Source of the DNA: DASVXQ01 sp046727955
GTDB lineage: Bacteria > Actinomycetota > CALGFH01
DNA: 18,627 nt
Assembly (NCBI GenBank): GCA_046727955.1
Contig: JBKPDO010000311.1
Location: forward strand, 1-18,627
Direction: 5' to 3'
Under the pieces are notes generated by a model that was not told the DNA's origin, did no database searches, and saw nothing but the letters and a program-made list of their open reading frames with translations. Both the position numbers and the translations under genes were made by a program. Positions 6,211 through 11,909 of this stretch are shown in pieces (the stretch's first letter is position 1; each line of letters opens with the position of its first letter).

Positions 6211-8028
6211 ATGCCGCCCGATGACATCCGCCCCGGCCTGTGGTCCACACTGGCCCGCCTCGCCTGGCGCTACCGCTCCGAGCTCGTCCCCGCATGGCTC
6301 GCCCTCGGCGTGCTCGCCGCCGGCGTCGCCGTGCGGCTGGTGACCTTCGACCGGCCCGCCTTCTGGCCCTTGACCGTGCTCAACCTCGTCGCCATCACGG
6401 CCGCGGGCGGGCTGTGGCAGTGGGGCGACCGGGTCAAGCTGGACCGTGCCACCGAGCGGGCCTACGCCGCCGTGCTGACCCTCGCAACCGGGCTATGGCT
6501 CGCTCTGGCGGCCGTGCTCAGCCCGCTCCGGGCCGACCTGCTGTTGGCACTGTTGGTTGGCACGGTCGCGGGAGGCGTGCCGTGGTGGTGGCATCGCCGC
6601 ATCCGGGCCGAGGGGCGCATGACCCGGGCCGTGCGGGAGTGGGCCATCGACCTCACCGAGCACGAGCCCGGCTCCAGCCTCCAGCGCGTCAAGGTCTCGG
6701 GCGACGGCGGCATTCTGATCGGCTGGCTGCTCGCGCCCGGGCGCACTATCGACGACATCCGCCCGGCCGTCGGGCGGTTGGAGTCCTTGCTCGACCTTCG
6801 CCCCGGCGCGATCGAGATCGATCAGGACCCCACCAAGGCCCGCCGGTTGATCCTGCGCATCCAGCCCCGCGACCCGCACGCGACTGCTCTGACCTGGCCG
6901 GGCCCGCCGCAGGACGCCACCATCACCGAGCCGGTCACCATCGGCCGCTACACCGACGGCGGCCCCTGCCAGGCGCCGCTGCTCGGCATGCACGCCCTCA
7001 TCGCCGGGGCGACCGGTTCGGGCAAGTCCGGGGTGCTCAACGTCGTCGTGGGCTACCTGGCCGCCTGCGCCGACGTGGTGCTGTGGGGCTGCGACCTCAA
7101 GTTCGGCCTGGAGCTCGGCCCGTGGCGGCCGGTGTTCGCGCCCGGCCGCGTCGCCACCACGCCCGAGCAGGCGGCCGAGCTGCTACAGGCCGCCGTGCGG
7201 GTCATCGTCGCCCGCGGTGAGGACATGGCCCGCCAGGGCCTGCGGGAATGGCCCGTCAGCCCGGAGCGCCCGGCGCTGGTGGTGGTCATCGACGAGCACA
7301 AGGCACTGTCGGACAACAGGCGGGCCATCGAGGCGATTGAGACGCTCACCGCGCAGGGCCGTGCCATGGCCGTCAGCGTGGTCGATAGCACGCAGTACCC
7401 GACCATGCCAGCGCTCGGCTCGTCGCTGATCGCCCCGCAGTGCACCGTGAAGGTGTGCCTGCGGGTCAACACGCCGGGCGAGGCCAACGTCATCCTCGGC
7501 CCGGGGTCCGCGTCGGCGGGGTGGAAGGCCCACCAGATCCCCAAGGGCAAGCCCGGCACGCTGTACCTGGACGCGCCCGGCGCCGACAGCCCGCGGTTGG
7601 CGCGAGCCTTCCACGTCACCGACGAGATGGTGGCCCGCACCGCGCGTGCCCACGCCGACTGGCGCACCACCCTCGACCCGTTCAGCGAGCGAGCCACCAG
7701 TATGGCCGCCACGGTGACTGGCCCATCAGCGCCGCCGCTGCCGCCGGTCGGCCCGCCCCCCGCGCTCCCGGACGCTGGGCAGCCTGCCATGGCCGAGGCG
7801 GAGGAGCGTGACCCGCTGAAGCGGCGGCTCATGGAGGCGCTGGCCGAGGCGGGGGAGCGGGGCGCCAAGGTCGAGGAGCTGGCGGACCTCACCGGCATGC
7901 GAAAGACCTGGGTCTACGACCGGCTGGGGGAATTGGCCGCCGACGGGCTGGTTGTCCGCGGCACCCACAGCCGCTGGTTCTGGCAGCCCCCGGAGGAACC
8001 GGAGGAAGGAGGCTTGCCAACGCGCTGA
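6211..8028 (+). CDS. FtsK/SpoIIIE-type DNA translocase, TraB-like conjugation motor
   Basis: 605 residues from ATG 6211, preceded by GAGAGGAG. Three or four membrane helices span about 27-45, 52-68, 85-103 and 108-127. The P-loop ATPase follows: Walker A GATGSGKS at 266-273, Walker B ALVVVIDE at 355-362, then the QYPTMP and RVNTPGEANVILGPG segments expected of FtsK-like sensor regions. The C-terminus (about 540-600, KRRLMEALAEAGERGAKVEELADLTGMRKTWVYDRLGELAADGLV) is a winged helix, analogous to the FtsK gamma/TraB DNA-recognition domain. In Streptomyces plasmids and AICEs a single such protein moves double-stranded DNA between mycelial cells. The nearby wall hydrolases support that role. A longer frame to 6022 has no ribosome site. 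A chromosomal FtsK is longer with a different linker, so this is the mobile-element type. Confidence 0.92.
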   Translation: MPPDDIRPGLWSTLARLAWRYRSELVPAWLALGVLAAGVAVRLVTFDRPAFWPLTVLNLVAITAAGGLWQWGDRVKLDRATERAYAAVLTLATGLWLALAAVLSPLRADLLLALLVGTVAGGVPWWWHRRIRAEGRMTRAVREWAIDLTEHEPGSSLQRVKVSGDGGILIGWLLAPGRTIDDIRPAVGRLESLLDLRPGAIEIDQDPTKARRLILRIQPRDPHATALTWPGPPQDATITEPVTIGRYTDGGPCQAPLLGMHALIAGATGSGKSGVLNVVVGYLAACADVVLWGCDLKFGLELGPWRPVFAPGRVATTPEQAAELLQAAVRVIVARGEDMARQGLREWPVSPERPALVVVIDEHKALSDNRRAIEAIETLTAQGRAMAVSVVDSTQYPTMPALGSSLIAPQCTVKVCLRVNTPGEANVILGPGSASAGWKAHQIPKGKPGTLYLDAPGADSPRLARAFHVTDEMVARTARAHADWRTTLDPFSERATSMAATVTGPSAPPLPPVGPPPALPDAGQPAMAEAEERDPLKRRLMEALAEAGERGAKVEELADLTGMRKTWVYDRLGELAADGLVVRGTHSRWFWQPPEEPEEGGLPTR

Positions 8029-8050
8029 GTGGCTGTTACGCGCGCGCGCA

Positions 8051-8141
8051 GTACCCGTCCGGTACACACGCCTGCGTATGAGGGGGGCTGTGACCGACGC
8101 TGCGGAACTTTCCGCGGAAGAACGCTGACGGCGGTCAGCGT
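8051..8141. promoter_or_regulatory. Palindrome cluster directly downstream of the translocase gene
   Basis: Within the 135-bp gap after 8028 are three palindromic motifs: GTACC-5-GGTAC (8051-8065), the dyad TTCCGCGGAA (8110-8119), and ACGCTGAC-4-GTCAGCGT (8122-8141, perfect 8-bp arms). The last lies 22 nt before the next start and could be a terminator-like hairpin, an operator, or part of a cis-acting transfer locus recognised by the translocase. No obvious -10/-35 pair is seen. Confidence 0.45.
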
Positions 8142-8163
8142 CGCCAACATCGAGAGGAGACCA

Positions 8164-8433
8164 GTGCTCGGACGCAGCGATCACGACAAGGCCGAGACGG
8201 CGGTCCAGGAGGTCGCCAGCGTGCGGCTCAACAAGGAGCAGAAGCAGGCCGCCGCTGCGTTGCTCGTGGACCTGTGGGCGGTCGCCAGCCGGCACGGCAT
8301 CACCCCCGACCAGTGGGGCTGGCGCCGCCACCTGCCCCGCGCCGCCGTGGACACCATCGCCGCCATCGGCCGCCGTGGGCCACGGAGCGGCAAGCACGAG
8401 GAGCCGGTCCAGAGCAGAGGGAGCAAGCGATGA
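8164..8433 (+). CDS. Small hypothetical protein after the translocase
   Basis: 89 residues from GTG 8164, chosen because GAGAGGAGA ends just upstream. The open frame reaches 8029, but that extension covers the palindromes and lacks a ribosome site. The N-terminal half is helical and charged (SDHDKAETAVQEVASVRLNKEQKQAAAALLVDLW), followed by ASRHGITPDQWGWRRHLPRAAVDTIAAIGRR. No membrane segment. ATGA overlap with the next gene. No family recognised. Confidence 0.65.
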   Translation: MLGRSDHDKAETAVQEVASVRLNKEQKQAAAALLVDLWAVASRHGITPDQWGWRRHLPRAAVDTIAAIGRRGPRSGKHEEPVQSRGSKR

Positions 8434-8627
8434 GCATGAATCCTTCGGGAGCCCAGGCAAACGGGCTCGCCGCAGCGCGGGCCGAGGCCCGGGGCGACCA
8501 GGAGTACGCGAGCAAGTTGTTCCGTGCCGTCGTCCGTGAGGCCACGAGGCTCCAGCGACGCGGTAACAAGCAGGCGGCCGATGCGCTGGTCGCCGCGTTC
8601 CAGCGTGGTCACGGTGGCCGCCGATGA
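8430..8627 (+). CDS. Small helical protein
   Basis: 65 residues (MSMNPSGAQANGLAAARAEARGDQEYASKLF...), ATG 8430 in the ATGA overlap; GAGGGAGC lies upstream. Two amphipathic helices rich in Ala/Arg/Glu/Gln, with no Cys and no membrane helix. The stop overlaps the next ATG (8624). Possibly a small nucleic-acid- or protein-binding partner; function unknown. Confidence 0.65.
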   Translation: MSMNPSGAQANGLAAARAEARGDQEYASKLFRAVVREATRLQRRGNKQAADALVAAFQRGHGGRR

Positions 8628-9295
8628 TGGGCAGGAGCCATGTCCTCACCGGCGCCGCCGGCTGGCTCGCCGTCGCCCCGCAGGTCGCCCAGGCGGCCGG
8701 CCGCTCGCTCGGCCCCGGCGCGCTGGCCCTTGGCGCTGGCGTCTGCGCCGGCGCGGCGCTGCTGCCCGACCTCGACCACGAGGACGGGACGCTGGCCCAC
8801 GCGCTCGGCCCGGCCACGCACCTGCTGACCCGCCTCGTGGCGTGGGCCAGCGGTGGCCACCGGCACGCCACGCACTCGCTCGCGTTCGCCGCCGCCGCCG
8901 GCGCTGGCACGTGGGCGCTGGCTGGCCATGCCAGCCGCTGGGCCACGCTCGGGCTCACGCTGGCCCTGCTCGCGGCCGGACTGCGAGCGCTCGACATCAA
9001 CGCGACTGCAGGCTGGCCCCGCTGCTGGCTGGCCGCCGCGGCGCTCACCGCCATCGCCTGGTGGCGCATGCCGCCCGCGTGGCCGTTCATCCCATGGTCG
9101 GTCGCGCTCGGCTGCCTCGCGCACCTCGCGGGCGACTGGCTGACGCCCGAAGGCGTAGCGCTGCTGTGGCCCTGGGGCGTCCGGTTCGAGCTGCCCGTCA
9201 TCGACATCCACACCGACCGGTTCACCGAGCGGCGCATCATCGCGCCGCTGCTGCTGGTCGCCATCGGCGTGCTCACGTGGGTCCGGTGCTTCTGA
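8624..9295 (+). CDS. YdjM/DUF457-like membrane-bound metal-dependent hydrolase
   Basis: 223 residues. Motifs fit the YdjM/DUF457 family of integral membrane putative zinc hydrolases: GRSHVLTG at the N-terminus (His6), LLPDLDHEDG (Asp49, Asp51, His52), GGHRHATHSL (79-86, three His) and AHLAGDWLTPEG (His168, Asp172). Several hydrophobic helices fill the spaces. Escherichia coli YdjM is SOS-controlled, but its substrate is unknown. ATG 8624 overlaps the previous stop. Its place in a transfer operon suggests a lipid- or envelope-modifying step. That is inference, and no substrate can be read from the sequence. Confidence 0.82.
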   Translation: MMGRSHVLTGAAGWLAVAPQVAQAAGRSLGPGALALGAGVCAGAALLPDLDHEDGTLAHALGPATHLLTRLVAWASGGHRHATHSLAFAAAAGAGTWALAGHASRWATLGLTLALLAAGLRALDINATAGWPRCWLAAAALTAIAWWRMPPAWPFIPWSVALGCLAHLAGDWLTPEGVALLWPWGVRFELPVIDIHTDRFTERRIIAPLLLVAIGVLTWVRCF

Positions 9296-9495
9296 TGGGC
9301 CGGCGCGCGCACGGCGACCACCACACCCGCAGGGCGGTCTGCCGCCGCAAGCGCCGCTACCCGACCAGGCAGGCGGCCGACACCGCCGCCGAGGCGCTGT
9401 ACCGCGACCAGGCCGCGCTGGTGGAGAGCTACCAGTGCGGCGGGCACTGGCACACCGGCCACAACCGCCGCAAGGACCAGGGGAGGAGGCGGTGA
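9295..9495 (+). CDS. Small phage/plasmid-type zinc-binding protein
   Basis: 66 residues, ATG 9295 in TGATG. The pattern KRRYPTRQAADTAAEALYRDQ...ESYQCGGHWHTGH, with Cys16, Cys48, His51, His53 and His56, resembles a class of short proteins frequent in actinophages and plasmids (basic, K/R-RY, helix, then yxCxxxxWH). The function of the class is not known to me. The long frame entering from 8524 is a shadow of the hydrolase gene. Confidence 0.68.
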   Translation: MGRRAHGDHHTRRAVCRRKRRYPTRQAADTAAEALYRDQAALVESYQCGGHWHTGHNRRKDQGRRR

Positions 9496-9647
9496 CGCCC
9501 AGACGTGGCCGGGCTCGGCGAGCCGTCCGTCCGGATGGTCCGGCAACGGGTCTCCCCGGCCGCCGGGTCCGGCCACCAACCACACGAGCGCCCCGGGGCG
9601 TGATGCGACACACCCCGGGGCTGGCACCAGGAATCGGAGGTCCCTGA
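9492..9647 (+). CDS. Doubtful small basic ORF
   Basis: 51 codons from GTG 9492 (GTGA overlap with the previous stop). The product is almost wholly Arg/Pro/Gly/Thr without any structured segment, and the frame runs through the strong hairpin at 9590-9621. GGAGGAGG lies only about 3 nt before the start, which is too close. I list it because the stop-start chain is unbroken (TGATG at 9645), but it may be untranslated spacer. Confidence 0.25.
   Translation: MTPRRGRARRAVRPDGPATGLPGRRVRPPTTRAPRGVMRHTPGLAPGIGGP
9590..9621 (+). terminator. GC-rich hairpin inside the operon
   Basis: GCCCCGGGG plus GTG (9590-9602) pairs with CAC plus CCCCGGGGC (9609-9621), 12 of 13 positions, around the six-base loop ATGCGA. 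Each arm is itself palindromic (CCCCGGGG). There is no T-tract. It may be a partial terminator or processing site separating the transfer genes from the regulator gene at 9682. Confidence 0.5.
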
Positions 9648-9685
9648 TGCATCAGCAAGTCTCCCATGTGAGGGCCGGCGCATGA
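9647..9685 (+). other. 12-codon micro-ORF ahead of the HTH gene
   Basis: ATG 9647 follows GGAGG at 9636-9640 and overlaps a TGA (TGATG). It codes MHQQVSHVRAGA and stops at 9683-9685, overlapping the ATG of the helix-turn-helix gene in ATGA. The good ribosome site belongs to this micro-ORF, so the regulator may be translated by coupling. Confidence 0.4.
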
Positions 9686-10059
9686 GCCCCAACCGCCTAC
9701 CCGAGACGCTCTACCGCGAGCTTCGGGACCTCGCCGCCCTCGGCCGCGCCCAGCAGCGCCCACCCGCCCAGATCGCCGCGCCGATCGCCGCCCGCGCCGA
9801 CATCACCCTGCTGTGGGCGTGGCGGCTCGCCAAGGGCTGGAGCCGCGCCGAGTTGCTCCAGCGGCTCCACCAGGCCGGTGCCACTACGATCGACGAGAGC
9901 ATGGTGTGGCGCTGGGAGACCGGCGAGCGCGATCCGAGCAGGCGGCACCTGGACCGGCTCTGCCAGGCCTACCAGACCCGCCCCGACCTGCTCGGCTACG
10001 GCCACGACTACACCCCTGTCGCCGGCCAGCCCGGCCAGCCCGAAGAGCCGGCCGGATGA
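9682..10059 (+). CDS. XRE-type helix-turn-helix transcriptional regulator
   Basis: 125 residues. The N-terminal 40 residues are helical and Ala/Arg-rich. An XRE/Cro-type fold covers about 43-104: LLWAWRLAKGWSRAELLQRL, then TIDESMVWRWETGERDPSRRHLDRLCQAYQTRPDLLGYGHDY. Trp76, Trp78 and the E-x-G-x-RxP-like segment fit the recognition helix and turn. It is a candidate for the protein binding the GTCTAG operators at 1253-1309, which is an untested guess. Start ATG 9682 has no clear ribosome site of its own; translation probably depends on the micro-ORF. ATGA overlap with the next gene. Confidence 0.82.
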   Translation: MSPNRLPETLYRELRDLAALGRAQQRPPAQIAAPIAARADITLLWAWRLAKGWSRAELLQRLHQAGATTIDESMVWRWETGERDPSRRHLDRLCQAYQTRPDLLGYGHDYTPVAGQPGQPEEPAG

Positions 10060-10607
10060 GCGCGCACGCCGCGGTCGAGATCCGCCTGCTCGACCCTGGC
10101 GACGCCCTCGCATTCACCTGGCAGGTCCGCGACGGCCGCGGCCGCCTGCTCGCCCACGGTCAGGTCGCCGGCGCGCCCAACACCCCCGAGCTCGCCGGCT
10201 GGCGCTACCAGGCCTTCACCGAGGCCGCCCAGGCCGCCATCACCGCCCTCAAAGACCTCGAGGCCACCGACCGGCCGCCCACAACAGCCGACCGTGGCCA
10301 CCCCGCGGCCACCGCCGGGCCGGCGCCGACCTGTGACTTCTGCGCCGCCGCCCCGGCCGCCTGGCGCTACTCCGCCAAACGCGACGCCATCACCGTCCGC
10401 CTCCAGGACGCGCTGGTGGTCCTGCACGGCGGGGACTGGTACGCCTGCCCCGCCTGCCACCTGCTGGTCGAGGCCGGCAAGTGGGCCGCCCTGAGCGAGC
10501 GGGCCCACCTGCCGGCCAACCAGGGCGACGCCCTGTGGGTCACCTTCCGCGCCAGCCGCACCGGTCCCGCGTCGCCGCTGGACCCGGAGGGCCGCGCCGA
10601 TGCGTGA
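10056..10607 (+). CDS. Hypothetical protein with two CxxC pairs
   Basis: 183 residues, ATG 10056 in ATGA. An N-terminal domain of about 70 residues (VEIRLLDPGDALAFTWQVRDGRGRLLAHGQV...) is beta-rich, then helical. After a Pro/Thr linker, C93-DF-C96 and C131-PA-C134 (CPACHLLVEAGKW) form a likely four-Cys zinc ribbon interrupted by a beta hairpin. It resembles small zinc-ribbon domains of plasmid-borne proteins. The longer upstream frame (from 9813) is a shadow of the regulator gene. It overlaps the next gene by 8 nt. Confidence 0.7.
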   Translation: MSAHAAVEIRLLDPGDALAFTWQVRDGRGRLLAHGQVAGAPNTPELAGWRYQAFTEAAQAAITALKDLEATDRPPTTADRGHPAATAGPAPTCDFCAAAPAAWRYSAKRDAITVRLQDALVVLHGGDWYACPACHLLVEAGKWAALSERAHLPANQGDALWVTFRASRTGPASPLDPEGRADA

Positions 10608-10995
10608 GCCCACCCCGGCGCTGGCGCCGGTCCGTTCGCTTGGGATCGTCCTGGTCGGCTGCCCGACCTGCCGGCGGCCCCTCGGCCTGGCCGGCGCCGC
10701 CGGCATCGAGGCGGCCGTGGCCGAGCACCTGCGCGGCTGCGAGCCGGACGCCTGCCCGCGCTGCCTCGAGGAGGCGCGGCTGTACTGGACGCTCGACGGC
10801 TGGCGCTGCGGCGACTGCCTGGGCGAGCTGGTGCTGGACGACCTCGGCCCGCTGGCGGTCCTCGCCGAGGAGCCGGCCGAGCTGTTCCCGGCCGTCGCGC
10901 GGGTCGGGCGGGTCGGGCGGGTCCGGCGGGCCCGCCGACGCCACGCCACGCAGCCGCCTGCCGCCGAGATCGACACCGCTGGCGAGGTCGCATGA
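10600..10995 (+). CDS. Cys-rich zinc-binding hypothetical protein
   Basis: 131 residues. Three CxxC pairs, C21/C24 (CPTC), C52/C55 (CPRC) and C70/C73 (CGDC), with C47 and H43 between them, suggest two zinc sites. The C-terminus is basic and low-complexity (RVGRVGRVRRARRR), coded by a 9-bp tandem repeat at 10901-10927. GGACCCGGAGG lies upstream of ATG 10600, and the 8-nt overlap with the previous gene supports coupling. No named family. Confidence 0.68.
   Translation: MREPTPALAPVRSLGIVLVGCPTCRRPLGLAGAAGIEAAVAEHLRGCEPDACPRCLEEARLYWTLDGWRCGDCLGELVLDDLGPLAVLAEEPAELFPAVARVGRVGRVRRARRRHATQPPAAEIDTAGEVA
10901..10927 (+). repeat. Three-copy 9-bp tandem repeat inside a coding region
   Basis: GGGTCGGGC, GGGTCGGGC, GGGTCCGGC: two identical copies and a third with one change, in frame, encoding a basic Arg-Val-Gly repeat. 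Probably slippage-generated. Confidence 0.7.
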
Positions 10996-11024
10996 GCGGC
11001 CAGCCCACACGAGGAGGACCCTGA
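10992..11024 (+). other. 10-codon micro-ORF bridging two genes
   Basis: ATG 10992 overlaps the previous stop (ATGA). The frame codes MSGQPTRGGP and stops at 11022-11024, overlapping the next ATG (TGATG). The ribosome site GAGGAGGA of the next gene lies inside it. Probably a coupling device or coincidence. Confidence 0.3.
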
Positions 11025-11281
11025 TGCCACACCTGCGTCCCACCGTCGGCGCCAACGAGCAGCCGGCGCCGGCCATCGCCAAGGCCGCCCCGCTTGGCCT
11101 GCTCAGCACCGAGGCGGTCGTGCACGTCGGCGCGGCCGAGATCCGGCGCAGCGCCCGGGCGCTGCGGCACCTGGCCGACGCCGCCCACAAGGCTGCCGCC
11201 CACAAGGCCGCCGACCTCGCCGACGAGTACGACCGCGACCCCGAAGGGTTCAAGCGGCGCGAGGAAGGGCGGCGGGTGTGA
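11024..11281 (+). CDS. Small helical hypothetical protein, last intact gene of the operon
   Basis: 85 residues, ATG 11024 with GAGGAGGA upstream. A Pro/Ala N-terminal tail is followed by a helical region (STEAVVHVGAAEIRRSARALRHLADAAHKAAAHKAADLADEYDRDPEGFKRREEGRR) with a duplicated HKAA element. No Cys and no membrane helix. Followed by 153 bp without a gene and then the truncated resolvase. Function unknown. Confidence 0.65.
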   Translation: MPHLRPTVGANEQPAPAIAKAAPLGLLSTEAVVHVGAAEIRRSARALRHLADAAHKAAAHKAADLADEYDRDPEGFKRREEGRRV

Positions 11282-11434
11282 GCGCCGACCCCGGGCACAA
11301 ACGCTCGACTATGCCCGTGCGGGGCTCGGGTCGGGGGCCACTCGGCAACCGTATGGGCAAACCCTTGGGCGATTCCTGCGGGCGAATCTGGCCCGGCGCA
11401 ACGAGTTTTGGCACTCGACCCCGGAGGTGAGGTC
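11282..11434. other. Gap upstream of the resolvase; possible resolution site
   Basis: No gene. It holds small repeats: GGGCGATTC and GGGCGAATC 12 bp apart, and CGAGT-6-ACTCG just before the resolvase start. Serine resolvases often act on sites lying directly upstream of their own gene, so a res-like site is plausible but not demonstrated. Confidence 0.3.
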
Positions 11435-11866
11435 ATGACGGCCCTGCCGGAGATCCGGGAAGGTCACCTGCTCGGCTACGCTCGCGTCAGCACGGTGGAC
11501 CAGCATCCCGAGCTTCAGCATGACGCGCTCGAGCGGGCGGGGTGCTATCGCGTGTGGACCGACCATGGCGTCAGCGGCAAGCTCGCCAGCCGCCCGGAGT
11601 TGAACCAGGTCCTCGACCAACTCCGGCCCGGCGACACGCTGGTCGTGTGGAAGCTCGACCGGCTCGGCCGCTCGCTGCGGCACCTGATCGACACCGTCAA
11701 CACCCTCAACGAACGCGGCATCGGCTTCCGCAGCGTGACCGAGGGCATCGACACGACCACTCCCGCCGGACGGCTCGTCTTCCACGTCTTCGCCGCCCTC
11801 GCCGAGTTCTTTGTTATGTCGACACGCCGGGGTAGGGCATTCCCAGAGTGGGGGCTTGCTGCGTGA
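11435..11866 (+). pseudogene. Serine recombinase (resolvase/invertase), C-terminally truncated
   Basis: The catalytic domain is well preserved. YARVSTVDQ holds Ser19. Residues 41-55 (WTDHGVSGKLASRPEL), VVWKLDRLGRS and TPAGRLVFHVFAALAEF follow in the order of Tn3/Gin-type recombinases. After residue 126 (AEFF) the expected E-helix, arm and helix-turn-helix (FERDLIRERT...) are replaced by an unrelated 17-residue tail, and the frame ends 1 bp before a transposon end. Family members are about 180-220 residues; this one has 143. ATG 11435 has GGAGGTGA upstream. It can no longer bind its site specifically, so it is called a pseudogene. The break point is about 11811. Confidence 0.85.
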
Positions 11867-11867
11867 T

Positions 11868-11889
11868 CTAGATCGTTGACCGGCAATTC
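11868..11889 (+). repeat. Left terminal inverted repeat
   Basis: 22 bp identical to the reverse complement of 13796-13817; begins CTAGATCGTTGACC. Identity stops abruptly on the inner side (TGCGCA here against GCGGCT at the other end). Confidence 0.85.
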
Positions 11890-11909
11890 TGCGCACGTCA
11901 GCAGGGGTC

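Noticed and set aside
7726..9627. 633-codon minus-strand open frame
   Set aside because: Lies opposite the translocase end, the hydrolase and other coupled genes. Low-complexity composition and no ribosome site.
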